Assembly (NCBI RefSeq): GCF_001704415.2
Contig: NC_030814.1
Location: 72,533,121-72,597,120, forward strand
Length of the DNA: 64,000 bases
Source of the DNA: Capra hircus
Lineage: Eukaryota; Chordata; Mammalia; Artiodactyla; Bovidae
Direction of reading: 5' to 3'
In this document: positions 36,265-49,639 of the stretch, piece after piece
Numbering within the stretch: position 1 is the first letter of the stretch
How the letters are laid out: the number at the start of each line of letters is the position of its first letter
The notes under the pieces: generated by a model
Told to the model about the DNA's origin: nothing
Database searches by the model: none
The model's input: the letters and a program-made list of their open reading frames with translations, nothing else
Position numbers and translations under genes: made by a program

Positions 36265-36465
36265 GCTTCCCTCGTGGCTCAGATGGTAAGGAACTTGCCT
36301 GCAATGCAGGAGATCTGGGTTCAGTCCCTGGGTTGGGAAGAGCCCCTGGAGAAGGGAATGGCAACCCACTCTGCTATTCTTGCCTGGAGAATTCCATGGA
36401 CAGACGAGATTGGCGGGCTACAGTCTATTGGGTTACCAAGAGTCAGACGACTAACACTTTCAGTT
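36265..36465 (+). mobile_element. Bov-tA SINE
   Basis: GGCTTCCCTCGTGGCTCAGA through AGAGTCAGACGACTAACAC. Confidence 0.92.
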
Positions 36466-37192
36466 TCAAACAAGCAAGGAAAATATTGTCTAATTGTTTA
36501 CTGCACTAAGTGCTATGAAGGAAGAGAATTTGGGCATTGTGAGGGTACAGTAAAGGGACACGACCTTAGGTGGTCTGGCAGATAAATTGGGCTGTAGACT
36601 TTCTAACATTCCTCCTAGCAGTAGATGAGAACGGCTCCACTTGAATCTGGTGCATTCATCGTGTTTTTCTTTTCTGTATTTTATGATTTAACATCTCAGA
36701 GGCCTTGCTGATCTGGGAGAGGCTGCTTGCCCATCTCAGAACTAGCTAAGTCCTAGAGATAACAAATGATTTGCCTGCTTATAAACCAACCAATTCAAAG
36801 CCTGTACTCCCAACTGCCACCTTTATCAACTCTCACACACCAAGTCAATATTCCTGGTGCTTTAAATCTCCCCAGCGCCAGGTTCTAGATGACTAAGGGG
36901 GACTCCTATGAGCTGCCAAAATTAGGCAAACTGTCCAATCTTGAGCCTATTCAGCTGCTTAACCTACAGCTTCCTTCCCACCTTCCTTCCCATGGAAAGC
37001 GCAGTAAGCGCTCTGAGCCTGCTCTCCCCTGGCCCCTCCTGCCTCCTGGCTAACCCTGGGGCTTCCCCATGTGGCCCAGCATCGAGTGGCAGCCCCTCTC
37101 CTCTAGGGAACAGTGAGTAATAAAATCTTCCTTCAATGGGTTTAGCTTCTCCAGGTCATCACTCCATCATCTGCATAAATTAAAAATCTCAG

Positions 37193-37312
37193 GAAATTAC
37201 CTGGCAGCTCAATGGTTAGGACGCCAAGCTTTCACTGCCAAAGCCCTGGGTTCAATTCCTGTCCAGCGAACTAAATTGCCACAAGCCATGCAGCACAGTC
37301 AAGAAAAAAAAG
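37193..37312 (+). mobile_element. CHR-type SINE, short
   Basis: TCAATGGTTAGGACGCCAAG, then GGGTTCAATTCCTGTCCAGC and GCCATGCAGCACAGTC with an A-rich end abutting an L1 fragment. Confidence 0.7.
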
Positions 37313-38705
37313 CCCCACAAGAATGTACAATGGAAAAAAGACAGTCTGTTCAATAACCAGCACTGGGAAAATTGGATAGGTACATGTGAAAGAATGAAAT
37401 TAGAAAATTCTCACACCATATATAAAATAAACTCAAAATGGATTAAAGACCTAAATGCAAGACTGGAAATCATAAATCTCCTTGTGAAAAAACATAGGCA
37501 GAACACTCTTTGACATAAATTGTAGCAATATTTTTTGGATCTGTCTCCTAAAGTAAAGGAAACAGAAGTAAAAATAAACAAACAGGGCCTAATTAAACTT
37601 AAAAGCTTTTGTACAGAAAAGGAAACCATTGACAAAAAGAAAAGACAACGTATGGAATAGGAGAAAATATTTGTAAATGATGTGACTGACGATGGCTTCG
37701 TATCCAAAATACATAAACAGTTCACACAACTTAATATAAAAAAAAAAAATTTAAAGAATGGGCAGAAGATGAGAATAGATATTTTTCCAAAGAAGACATA
37801 CAGATGGCCAACAGGCACACAGAAAGATGTTCAGTACTGAGCATCTTCAGATTAATGCAAATTAAAGCCACAGTGAGATATCACTTCACAACTGTCAGAA
37901 CAGCTATCACCAAAAAGAACACAAACAACAAATGTTGACGAGAATGTGGAGAAGAGGGGACCCTTGTGCACTGTTGGTGGGATGTGAATTGGCGCAGCCA
38001 TTATGGAGTACAGCATGGAGGTTTCTCAAAAAATTAAAAATAGTACCATTAAAGTACCATTAAATAGTACCCCAAAACTAAAAAATACTACCATATGATC
38101 CAGAAATTCTACTCCTGAGGATATATCTGAAAAAATGGACACTAATTCAAAAAGATAAATGCAACCCAGTGTTCACAGCAGTATCACATACAATTGCCAA
38201 AATATGGAAGCAACCTGTCTATCAACAAACAACAGATAAATGAATAAAAAAGATGTGGCATGTATATGGAATATTATTCATCCATAGAAAAGAATGAAAA
38301 TTTGCCATTTGCAATAACATGGGTGGACTTGGAGGGTATTGCGCTAAATGAAATGTCAGGCAGAGAAAGACAAACACTATACAATATAGAATTTATACAG
38401 AATTTAAAAAATAAAACAAACTAGTGAACATAACAAAAAAGAAACAGATATAGGACCAAACTAGTGTTTCTCAGTGGGGACAGGTAAGGGGAGGGGCAAG
38501 AAAAGGGTAGGGGACTAAGTACAAACTACTAGGTAGAAAACAAATAAGCTAAAAGGATATATTGTACAACACAGGGAATATAGCCAATATTTTGTAATAG
38601 CTAGAAATGGAATATAACCTTTGAAGGTTATGAATCACTATGTTTTATACCTGAAACGTACAATATTGTACATCAACTATATCTCAATTAAAAAAATAAA
38701 AATCT
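37313..38705 (+). mobile_element. L1 LINE, ORF2 C-terminal part and 3' UTR
   Basis: CAAAATGGATTAAAGACCTAA, AAAACATAGGCAGAACACTC, CAAAGAAGACATACAGATGG and AATGTGGAGAAGAGGGGACC are L1 ORF2 3' landmarks. It ends with CATCAACTATATCTCAATTA and an A-rich tail. 5' truncated, with many stops and a few small indels. Confidence 0.92.
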
Positions 38706-39375
38706 ACATGTTTTATGCTTAAGACATCTGGGCAGGTTCACTGACTGATCAATAGAATATTTATTCTATTGTGCCAGTTTCCAGACCCAGGTCTCATGAT
38801 ACTGGGAGTTTCCCCTTCCTGCCTCTTGGGACTCAGCAGCCATGCTGTACCGGATCCCAGGCAGCTCCATGGAAAGGTTCATGTGGAGAGGAACCAAAGC
38901 GCCTGGCCCACAGGCCCTTCAAGCTCCAGCTGACAGGCAAAGCCCACCTACGTAAGCAAGCCATGCAGGTGAGCCACCCTGAAATGGCCCTTCCTCCTCC
39001 GTGAGCCATCCCTGCTGAGCCCTGTCCAAACGGCAGATTCCTCAGCATAATAAAGGACTGTTATTGCTGTTTGCCAGTGAGCCTTGGTGTGGCTTGTTTT
39101 GCAGGAGTGGATAATGGGAACACATTGGGTGGAGTCTCTGAGGAGGTGAAGAGTCAGCAGAGATCTGAGGGGTGAGAAGAAATGTTGTGTGAGGCGTGGT
39201 GGAGGGAGGTTCCTGTTAAACATGGACAGTTCAACACCGTCCTTCCTCTTGAAACCCCACCAAAATGATGGTAAAGAGTTTAGAATTGGAATGAACTGAC
39301 GAGAGATGATCACCTTATCAAGCTAATGATGGTTCACACCAGAGTAAGGATGGGGGTAAGAAGCACGCACAGGCA
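38706..39375. other. Unique or old-repeat DNA
   Basis: 38770-39100 includes GCATAATAAAGGACTGTTATT, which resembles an old LTR polyadenylation region. I see no coding capacity. Confidence 0.35.
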
Positions 39376-39578
39376 GTGAAGTGAAAATCGCTCAGTCATG
39401 TCTGATACTTTTCAACACTATGGCCTGGAGCCCGCCAGGCTCCTCTGTCCATGGAATTCTCCAGGCAAGAATACTGCCATTTCCTTCTCCATGGGATCTT
39501 CCCAGCCCAGGGACTGAACCTAGGTCTCCTGCATTGCAGGTGGAGTCTTTGCTGTCTGCACCACCAGGGAAGCCCAGG
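39376..39578 (-). mobile_element. Bov-tA SINE
   Basis: GTGAAAATCGCTCAGTCATG through TGCACCACCAGGGAAGCCC; a short deletion removes the TGGAGTGGG segment. Confidence 0.9.
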
Positions 39579-40269
39579 AAACAAGCTCCAAACCACAGCA
39601 AGCCTGCAGGATGGAAGCTTAGGACCCTCAGGAGCAGAGGTGTGGAGTGGCCTGGAGGCAGGAGACTGGCTGCACAAGAAGCAATTAGATTCCAAACATT
39701 ACTTCCTCATCCCCACCCTAGAGCACAAGGAGACTGCTTCCTGGGGAGTTTGAATCAGACAGATCTAGATTCAGGGACCCTTGGCCTGGTGGAGATGGGG
39801 GCACCATAGCAAGACAGGGCGTTAAGTGAAAGAGCACACTCTAAATGGTGACTCCCTCAGCTCCTTTCCCCCAATCAGTCCCAAGATCACTGACCAATAT
39901 GACCTCTCCCCCAACAACCAGAAATAAAAAAGTAGAGACAGCTGACCCACCTAAGAGAAAACCCCCACAGATTCTGAAATGTGGGGCCTCTGTTGGATCC
40001 TTCCACATCCAGGAAGCAAGTCCCACAGGTCCGCAGTCAACTTTGTGGAGTCTCCTTCTTACTTAGAGCCAGGGTGTTGTACTGAAAGCTGCCATCGTTT
40101 CAGGAATTTTGCAAACTGATTGGGACTATGTTGCAGCTTGAAATCAGCAGGGATGGAAGTATTTACACCATGGAAACAAGCAAGCACATCAAATCATGGA
40201 AACCTGCTGAAAAACCCAGACACTGAAAAACCCAAACCAAATCAAACAAAAATATGGAAATAAAGCATC

Positions 40270-41790
40270 CTGAAATGTGAAGTCATGTGGGCCTTAGGAA
40301 GCACTACTACGAACAAAGTTAGTGGAGGTGATGGAATTCCAGTTGAGCTATTTCAAATTCTAAAAGATGATGCTGTTAAAGTGTTGCACTCAAAACACCA
40401 GCAAATCTGGAAAACTCAGTAGTGGCCACAGGCCTGGTAAAGGTCAGTTTTCATTCCAATCCCAAAGAAAGGCAATGTCAAAGAATGTTCAAGCTACTGC
40501 ACAGTTGCACTCATCTCACACACTATCAAAGTAATGCTCAAAATTCTCTAAGCCAGGCTTCAACAGTACATGAACTAAGAACTTTCAGATGTACAAGTTG
40601 GATTTAGAAAAGGCAGAAGAACCAGAGATCAAATTGCCAATATCCATTGGATCATCAAAAAAGCAAGAGTTCCAGAAAAACATCTACTTCTGCTTTATTG
40701 ACTATGCCAAAGCCTTTGACTGTGGGGAATCACAACAAACTGTGGAAATTCTTAAAGAGATGGGAATACCAGACCACCTTATCTGCCTCCTGAGAAATCT
40801 GTATACAGGTCAAGAAGCAACAGTTAGAACCAGACATGGAACAACAGACTGGTTCCAAATTGGGAAAAGAGTATGTCAAGGCTGTATATTGTCACCCTGC
40901 TTATTTAACTTATATGCAGAGTACATCATGCAAAATGCTGGGCTGGATGAAGGACAAGCTGGAATCAAGATTGCCAGGAGAAATATCAATGATCTCAGAT
41001 ATGCAGATGACATCACCCATATGGCAGAAAGTAAAGAAGAACTAAAGAGCCTCTTGATGAAAGTGAAAGAGGAGAGTGAAAAAGTTGGCTTAAAACTCAA
41101 CATTCAAACAAGATCATGACATCCAGTCCCATCACTTCATGGCAAATAGATGGGGAAACAATGGAAACAGTGACAGACTTTATTTTCTCAGGCTCCTAAA
41201 TCACTGCAGATGGTGACTGCAGCCATGAAATTAAAAGACACTTGCTCCTTGTATGAAAATCCATGACCAACCTAGACAGCATATCAAAAAGCAGAGACAT
41301 TACTTTCCCAACAAAAGTCCATCTAGTCAAAGCTATGGGTTTTCCAGTAGTCATGCATGGATGTGAAAGTTGGATTATAAAGAAAACTGAGCACTGAAGA
41401 ATTGATGCTTTTGAACTGTGGTGTTGGAGAAGACTCTTGAGAATCCCTTGGACAGCAAGGAAATCAAACCAGTCAGTCCTAAAGGACATCAATCCTGAAT
41501 ATTCATTGGCATGAAGGACTGATGCTGAAGTTGAAGCTCTAATAATTTGACCACCTGATGTGAAGAACTGACTCATTAGAAAAGACCCTGATGCTGGGAA
41601 AGATTGAAGGCAGGAGGAAAAGGGGACGACAGAGGATGAGATGGTTAGATGGCATCACTGACTCGACAGACATGAGTCTGAGTAAGCTCTGGCAGTTGGT
41701 GATGGACAGGGAAGCCTGGCATGCTGCAGTCCATGGGATGGCAAAGAGTCGGACATGACTGAATGACTGAACTGAATGCAACTCAGAGGC
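40270..41790 (+). pseudogene. BovB LINE, 5' truncated, reverse transcriptase remnant
   Basis: A 1.5-kb BovB copy. The frame 40589-41119 retains reverse-transcriptase motifs in order: FIDYAKAFD (palm A), QGCILSPCLFNLYAEYI (motif B) and LRYADDITHMAES (catalytic YADD). Upstream and downstream segments are frameshifted and carry stops, and the endonuclease half is absent, so it is not functional. The 3' end is complete, with CATGACTGAATGACTGAACTG. BovB is an RTE-clade LINE thought to have entered ruminants by horizontal transfer. Confidence 0.92.
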
Positions 41791-41794
41791 TGGT

Positions 41795-43450
41795 TTTTGT
41801 TCTAAACCTTGTAGTATTATTTGGAATGTTTACAATAAATATTCATGTTACTTTGATAGGGAGATCACTGTTACAGGGTTCTTCCAGGTTGTATGAATAA
41901 TACAAGAGATGGCCCCGGATCAGGTGAGAATGAGGTATGTCCCAGGAATTGAAAGAGGGACTGTGAGGGAGGGGCACAGGGACAGAATGGAGAGGGTGGG
42001 AGATGGGGTTGGAGAAGGAGACAGGGGCCAGATCATGCTGGGCCCTGTAAGACATGTTTTGTTTTATTCTAAGATAAACAGAAGCTTGTTTCAGGGAAGC
42101 AGGAGAGTGACAGGACTCATTTACTTCTCTTAAAGATCTTTCAGCTTCTGTGTGCCAGTGGACTGAAATGTGTCCCAGGGCTGGAGAGGAAAGGTGAAAG
42201 TAGAGATATATTTTGGAGACTGGATGTTAGGAAGTCACATAATTTAATCTGCTTTGGCAGACAGAGAAACTGGGGCTCAGACTGATCCACTGAGGATCTC
42301 ACAGCTAAAAGTGAGTGGGATTCAAACAGAGCTCTCCAAGCTCAAGGCTCCCGTCTCTTCTGTGCACAGAGGAAAGGGTGCAGCCCTCCCCTTCCCCTCA
42401 GATCCCAGCAGGAGAGGAAAACCCCTGTTCAGCTATGGACTCAAAATCTTTAAAACATTTGCCCTCTTACACCCAGTAATCTAACTAACCTAAAATAAAG
42501 AAACTTTTTGCAGAAAAGTTGTTCCTCACAAGCGATGATTTCTAACCTTGGAAAATGGAAGTAACCTAAATATGAAACACAAGCAAATGCTAAGAAAAAT
42601 GTAGCCAAGCGCTTGGCAGAATGTTTGGCAGCCTTTAGACAGCACGGCGATGAACAGCAAACGTTGCCACGAAAGGAACACCCACGATGTGCCAGACCCT
42701 GGGCTGGGTGCTATTTAATTCTCACAAGAACATTTCGGGGTAGAAACCATTATACCCACTTTACAGATGGGGAAAGCAAAGCTCAGAGGAGCGAAGAGCC
42801 TTGGTTGTGCTTACAGGACTGAGAAGCTACACAGCTGTGCTGAGCAGTTCACTGAGCTTCCCCAAGCTCGCTTCTTCATCTGTAGAATGGGAATGATACC
42901 TCCAATAAGTGGTAATTTGGGTGGGGGCAGGTAAATGGTAGTAAAACATGCCAGCTCAGTGCCTGGCATACAGTAGGTGTTTGGCAAATGCAAATCCTTT
43001 CTTTTGCATCTTGTGGGGCCATCTTCACCTTCTGACTGCTACTCCCCATGCAGTCACCACAGAAACTGCTCCCGTCTCTCCCTGTCCCCCCTACCCTGCC
43101 CATGCCCTGAGATTGAGTGTAGATGTCCAGAACAGGGCAGGGCTGTTCTTGTGGATGAGGCCAAGGGCTATATTTCTGGGTCATTATCTGCAATGGAACT
43201 CTAGCCGGTGCCCCTGGGGAAGCGGCTGTGAAAACCCCTGGCTTGCCAAGGTCCCCAAATATGATAGCGGGGACAACCCACGTGCAGGACAGCAGGGTTA
43301 CGCTCAGCCAGGTTGGGAAATGCAGATGGACCTGGTTTCTTGGGCGGAGTTGATAAGCCCTCAGTCCTCAGAATCTTGTGTGCTGAGCCACAGTCAGTGA
43401 GACAAAGATTATTCCACGTGAGGCGCTGGCATCATGGAGTTGGGACTGAG
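41795..43450. other. Intergenic DNA with MIR remnants
   Basis: Unique sequence. A MIR-like block lies at 42660-42860 (CCCACTTTACAGATGGGGAAA). I recognise no gene. Confidence 0.5.
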
Positions 43451-43452
43451 GT

Positions 43453-43669
43453 CCAGGTGGTGCTAGTGGTAAAGAAGCTGCCTGCCAGTGAGGGTGGACG
43501 TAACAGACGTCCCATCCCTGGGTCAGGAAGACCCCCTGGAGGAGGGCATGGCAACCCACCCCAGTATTCTTGCCTGGAGGATCCCACGGACAGAGGAGCC
43601 TCGCGGGCTACAGCCCATAGGGTCGCACAGAGTCGGACGCGACTGAAGCGACTCCGCAGCAGCAGCAGT
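43453..43669 (+). mobile_element. Bov-tA / Bov-A2 SINE with AGC tail
   Basis: GTGGTGCTAGTGGTAAAGAA, then CCAGTATTCTTGCCTGGAGG, ending GACTGAAGCGACTCCGCAGC and (AGC)n. Confidence 0.92.
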
Positions 43670-45160
43670 GCATGCGTGCGCATGGTGAGGAACTGGTGGC
43701 CTGGGGGCCGGTTGGGGACAGGGATGGCAGAGGGGACAGAGTGGTGGTGGTGGCGGGGATGGTGGTGGGCTGACAGAGGAGATGAAGACAGATTAGGGTT
43801 TTGGTGATGCTGACAGGTTCCTGGCATCCACTGCGTGAGCAAAATTCAGGGCACTTAACCCTGCCTGGACGAAGCTAGCCCCGGCACCCCCTTGGATGTG
43901 TGATCTTGGACTTAACCCCCTCACCTCTTTCTCTCTCTCCATTGCCTTCCTTTAGAGGTGAGCCCAGAGCCACAAGACCGTTTGCCAGTAAGTGTGCACC
44001 TCACCCAAGTTGAAGTGTAATTAGAAGATAAGAGACTCCTGCCCTGGGCTCCGGTCCCAAGGGGAAGGGAGCTGGCAGGGATGGCCAATGTGGCTAGAAC
44101 TTTGCACCCATTACCACTGAGTTCTTAGCACACCGCAGTCCTAGACAGGAAGGGACATGACTCAGTAACAGGATCAGAACCCAGAACAGGACCCGCGTGC
44201 TGTCCTCTGCTAGGCTTCTGGTTTTCTCTCTTCCTTTGGCCATGCCCTCCCTACAGGCCTGTGCAAAGCCCCGGGGTCCAGGCAGAGGTATAACAGCCTT
44301 AATCAGGGGCTTCATTCTGCAGGGTCCCTGGGGCCTCCACCCCTACGTCCCCTTCCCACACCCAGCTCTACTCACCTTTCATCAAAGTTTCTTCTGACAC
44401 TCCCTCCCATTCTCATGGGCCCTCAAGAAGCCCGTGACCCATCCTCAGAGTAATGCTATCTGTTAGTTTTGGGTAAGGCACAGTCTTTGCCCTGAGTTGA
44501 GCCAGCCTCGTTCCTGGGGAGGGAAGAGAGGGCTGTCAAGCCCCTTAGGCCTGAGTTCCAGGGAGGCTCTGGCTCCTGCTCAACACGCCACTCCAGCCCT
44601 CTGCCTCCCCGGTCCAGTGCTCCTTCTCCCCGCCTTGCTGGGGCCCTGGGTTTCACAGAGGCTTGCCTCCTCCTTGTCATGGGAGACACACGCTCATTAT
44701 AGACACACGCTCATCTGATCATCATGAGGCCGAAGTTCTAACAATCTGGATTTGGTCACCTGAGAAAAATGCACAGAGCCCGTGAGAGCTGGGAAGGCAG
44801 AGGCTGAACCTGCCCCGACAGGGAGCCTTCCCACGTCACTGGCACGGCCACTCCCACGCTCAAGCCTCCGCCATGGCTCCCATTGGCTGCGGAACCCACT
44901 TCCTGTCTCTCCCCTAGGCACCAGGCGAGCAAGCAGGGCCTCACAGCAGCTGGCTCCTTCACCCTTGCTCTCTGGCATCCAATCCTCAGGCCACACCTGT
45001 TTTCCTGCCTCCAGATATTTGCATTTACCCTCCCCTCCACCCAGAACACCTTCCCCAGTCTTCTGCATATGTGCAAATTCTGTCTATCCTCCAAGGCCAA
45101 GTTAGGTGTGGTGCCCAGAACAGGCGTTGTCGGTCCCTGCACTGGCCCCTAAGCTTCTGG
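43670..45160. other. Intergenic, unique, nothing recognised
   Basis: Pyrimidine-rich with scattered old-repeat signatures and no coding or splice pattern. Confidence 0.4.
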
Positions 45161-45164
45161 TATG

Positions 45165-45615
45165 TCAGCAGGAGTAAGAGAGCAGGCACAGATGAACAAG
45201 TGAGTGGAGCAGAACAGATAACCAACGAGGACCTGCTGTACAGCGCAGGGTAGTGTACTGTATATTCTGTAAAAGCTCTAAGGGAAAGAATACGAAAAAG
45301 ATTATATATGTGTGTATGCGTACGTGCTCAGTCATGTCCGACTCTGCAACCCCATGGACTATAGCCTGCCAGGCTCCTCTGTCCAGGGGCTTCTTCAGGC
45401 AAGAATACTGGAATGGGTTGCCATTTCCTTCTCCAGGGGGTCTTCCAGACCCAGGGATAGAACCCGCGTCTCCTGCAGGTCCTGTATTGGCAGGCGGGTT
45501 CTTTACCACTCAGCCACCAGGGAAGCCCCATATTAAGATATATATGTATATATAACTGAATCACTTTGCTGTATACCTGAAACTAATACAACATTGCAGA
45601 TACTATACTTCAATT
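45165..45615 (+). mobile_element. L1 3' end interrupted by a Bov-tA SINE
   Basis: GAGGACCTGCTGTACAGCGC and GAATCACTTTGCTGTATACC / ACTTCAATTAAAAAAAAG are L1 3' UTR sequence on either side of the SINE at 45312-45530. Confidence 0.82.
45312..45530 (-). mobile_element. Bov-tA SINE inside L1
   Basis: GTGCTCAGTCATGTCCGACTC through TCAGCCACCAGGGAAGCCCC. Confidence 0.92.
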
Positions 45616-47205
45616 AAAAAAAAGAAGATGTGAATGGAGTCATCCAAGGGCCTGACTGGGGAGGGGACCCAACAGAATCTAGGCCAGTCCCTTCCCCAGG
45701 CCTCAACTGCGCTTGGCAGCCCCAGGCGGAGGCCTGAGAGTGAAGGAGGCTCAGCCTTCTTCAGGGCCCAGTCCCTGTTATGGCTGAGCCCAGGGCTCTG
45801 CTTCGCTCCTCTCTGCCTCTCAGTTTGCCTTCTGAAAAATGGGACTAGGTGCATTCTAGAAATTACAGCTTCTCTTCCCCCAACCCCTCTCCCCGACATC
45901 CCTCTACTCCTCCCCTTTCCCTACCCTCAAAAGGTGCTTGAGATGGGTTCACAGAGGACGTGGAATTAGAGTGACTCTGGCCTCTACCCTCTGAGACATG
46001 CAGGCCCTTGGGAGTCCTGTCGGGTTGGGAGAGGCGTACCCACCCTGGCGGCAAACAGCTCTCAACAGCCCACGGCTCCAAGACATTTTAGAATTTGGAA
46101 GCACTGGGAATGGGGCCCCCAGGACTGCCTGGGGCCTCCAGGAGGGCCAGAGAGGGAGGTGGCCCTCCTCGCCCACAGGCCCGTCCCTGTGGGCTGGCTC
46201 CACCACCAGGCATACCACCAGCTCCAACTGACCGCAGAATCCCACTTTCTCTTTCTCGCCTTCTTATTTACTACTCATAGGTATTTCCCATCTGTAAGCA
46301 ATCAACTTTCCAGGGTCCAGGTGAGGAAACCATGGCCCAGAGAAGCTCAGAGAGGGATGCCCCAGAGGTTAGGCCCAGACTGGTTCCCAAACCAGGATTT
46401 CCTGGCAAGCCTTGATGCCGCCAGGGCCCTCCTGCCCCAGCTCCAGGCTGCTTCCCTGGCAAATACACATGGAATAAGATGGCCCTGAGTTTTGATCGCC
46501 GCAGTTCACGGTTCCCAGGCCTGCCCTCATCCTCCTGCCTCCGTCGCCTTCCTGAGAAACAGGGTTTGGATAAGAACCAGAGTACACACCGGAGTCACGG
46601 CCTGTCTCTATCATTTGGATTTCAGTGTTTTCCAGGCCCCTGCTTTGTGTCTGGTGCCCCAGCCCAGCAGTTCCTGAAGAGGCACAGGCCCAGCCCAGCT
46701 CTCAGCTGAGTCTCTACCTGGTTCCCCAGGACGAAGAGATGTGTCAGGGCCTTGGGATGTGCCAGAGCTTGGGAGGAGGGTGCCTGTAGTGAGTAACAGC
46801 TGGACATTTCCTAGTCTGGCTGAGGAGGCACCGAGCTTTGTTACTGATCACAGGCCAAACTCCTTGGGGCTCTCCAGGTTCTTTCCTGCTCTATAACCAT
46901 CCCCATTCTACAGATGAGGAAACTGAGGCCCAGAAGAGTCACGGACCCCACTCAAAGTCAGGAGGGAACTGGAATCTGAACCCAAGCCGTTGGAGTTGGA
47001 GCCCAGTCCTTCTTCCTTGAGTGCTGGTGCTGCCTGGCTCAGCCACCCTGTCTGCAACCCCTCAAGCTTCCCATGAAAGGGGCTGAGGCAGGTGAAGTCA
47101 CTTCTCTAGGGGACCTGCCTCCCTTCTGTACTGAGAAGAAACCTATTGGATCCAAATCACCTAAGGCCTTGGAAGGAAAGGAGGGCATCAGGGCCTTGGG
47201 AATAG
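45616..47205. other. Intergenic, unique, with one MIR remnant
   Basis: MIR-like block 46885-47000 (TTCTACAGATGAGGAAACTG). No other structure that I can support. Confidence 0.4.
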
Positions 47206-47207
47206 GT

Positions 47208-47330
47208 GTTAAATGGCAACCCACTCCAGTGTTCTTGCCTGGAGATGGGGGACAGGGGAGCCTGGTGGGCTTCCATCTGTGGGGCTGCACAGAGTTGGAC
47301 ACGACTGAAGCGACTTAGCAGCAGCAGCTC
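47208..47330 (+). mobile_element. Bov-A2 SINE with AGC tail
   Basis: AAATGGCAACCCACTCCAGTG through GACTGAAGCGACTTAGCAGC and (AGC)n. Confidence 0.9.
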
Positions 47331-48391
47331 TACACTGCAGAAGACCCCGAGGCCCTGTGGCCAGGCTGGGACTCACTCCAGGTCCACCCACCTGGGCCCC
47401 AGAGCTCGCTTCCTCCACCCAGTGCCCCATGCAGCTGAGGGGAGAACCCCCCAAAAGCTCACTGTGGCCCCAGCGACCCCACTCAGTCCATACCCCTGGC
47501 CAGGAGACCCCACACCCCTGCTGCAGAGAAGCTGTGCCATCCCTACCTGCGCCCCCAGGAGGGGCCCTGGAGGCAGAAGCTGTGCGCTGGGGCCAGGTGG
47601 GCACCGTTTGGGGCCTGCAGTGGCACAGTCAGCAGACTTTGGCACCATCTCCGCCTCCCTTGAGAAATCATTAACCCTGAGAGACACCACACCTCCGGGG
47701 ACGGGAAGGACTACTCAGGAGGCTCGGACCACAGCTGAAGAGGGGGTACAAGGGCAGGACTGAGGCGGGGACCCCCTGCTCCCAGGCCCAGAGGCCTAAG
47801 CCACAGGAGCCAGAGCCCAGCAGAGCCGAGCCCACAAGAGGTAGGAACCCGGCCCCAGCCCTGGGGCACGTGTGTGAGGAGGCAGGTGGCATCTGGGCCC
47901 TCCATCTCCTCCCTGCCACAAGATCCCTCAGTGGCAGAGGACCTGTGAGGGAGGTGAGAAAGGCAATAGGTTCTGGGAAGGAAGTAGTGAAACAGTGTGA
48001 TAATCCAACATGAGGTCTTCAGAGAGCAGTGAAGGCAACCATGATGGGTGCCCTCCTTTGAGGCCCCCACCCTCTCCCAGGGTTCATCCATCCCCACCCC
48101 ACCCCCACCCCACCAGAGCTGATTTTAAATCACTTCCCCTCCCTGAGCCACACAGCCACACTCCCTGTGTCTGGACCATGGGGTGCTGAGTCCTCCTACC
48201 CTAGGGGCAGGTGAGGGCAGCCAGGGAGACACTCGGGCCAGGAGGGGCATTCAGTGAGGCCTGGGACAACGAAAAGAGACCATGAGATACAAATATGCTC
48301 TCAGTTCCAGGAAAGTCCTGGGGGGAGGAGGTCGTGCCTCCTGAGAGGAGCTAGAATCAAATTCATTGAGCACCCACAGTATGCTTTATCT

Positions 48392-48463
48392 CCAACTCAG
48401 TGGACATGAATTTGAGCAAACTCTGAGAGATGGGGACGGGGAGCCTGGCGTGCTGCAGAAAAG
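48392..48463 (+). mobile_element. BovB 3' fragment
   Basis: CAACTCAGTGGACATGAATTTG through GGCGTGCTGCAG, a 70-bp sliver of the BovB 3' region. Confidence 0.75.
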
Positions 48464-49639
48464 GATCATGGGGCTCAGAAAGGGGAAGTGACCAGAAGCC
48501 AGGAGCTGGCTCTGACGACAGCACCAAGGCCTTCGATGAGGGAAGAGTTCTCCCGGCCTGCCTCACCCCTCCCCGTGTCTCCTCACCCAGCAGGGCTTCC
48601 TCCACACTTCCTATCCAACCCCTGTTCTGGCTGCCCAGCAGTTCTCCTGGCTTCCCTGGTGACAAGACCCAGTTTTCCTCTGTGGAACCTCCTCACCTAA
48701 CCCCTCCTTACCCCGATGGAGGGCGTATGATGAGGCCAGGCACAGCACCACCCTGGCCAGAGCTTCTGGTTTGGGTTTGGGCATGTAACCAAAATTGGGT
48801 CAGATAGAACTGATGAGACTCAAATAAAAGACTTTTGTTGGAACTGTTATGAATAAGAACCTCATTCCTCGCCACTGGGATGTCCAAGTCTGAGAAAGTG
48901 ACTTCCAACAGCTGTCTGTCTTACTACCATGAGGAGAAAGGCTACTGAGAAATAACCCAAGGCTGAGTTAAAGCCAAACTAAAAAATGGAGACACATGAA
49001 TTCCTCATGACTTATGCAAGCCCCTGGATATAGCCACACCTGAAACCATCACCGCAAGACTCTTCAGTTACTGAATCAATACACTCCTTTTCCTGCTATG
49101 TCTGGTTGAATTAATATGTCCTCATTATAGTGCTCTTGAGGCAGGAAGTTCCTCATCCCTACACCGCCCTACCCAGATACTAAGGAAGGAGCACAGACAG
49201 AGTTACGGTAAGCAAGAGAAGAGTTTGAACTTGGTTTGGCCAACTCCCTGTTAAGCCTCCTGGAGTTCCCATTTCTCCCCATAGCATGATACTGGACATC
49301 TGCATTCATAATTTGGAGAGAATAGTATTACTTTCTTCATAGGATTCTTGTGAGGACAAAACCAGATCACTGAAATACTGTTCCTGGCATGGGGCCTGGA
49401 ACACAGCATAGACCCCACCACCAGTCGTCTGAACTCCCAGGGCACCGAATCCGTAGTTTGCTCAGCACACACGCCACTGTCCCGTCATCATCCTGGGTGG
49501 CCTTTTCCTCGTGGGCAGGAATCACACTTGACTTAGACTCAGTAGATAGATGTATCAGGCAGTTATGATATGACAGACACTTTAACAGAATGTTTGTTCC
49601 CCAAACCCCCAATTTTAAAACAAATTATCAAAATACATA

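Larger units (their letters stand above)
32663..37190. other. CDHR2 upstream region: SINEs and no supportable gene
   Basis: Non-repeat parts (32663-33800, 34040-35610) are ordinary pyrimidine-rich unique DNA. The longest ORF here (34364-34981, +) has no domain, no splice logic and low-complexity composition. A CDHR2 5' untranslated exon should lie upstream of 32662, but I cannot place it. Confidence 0.5.
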
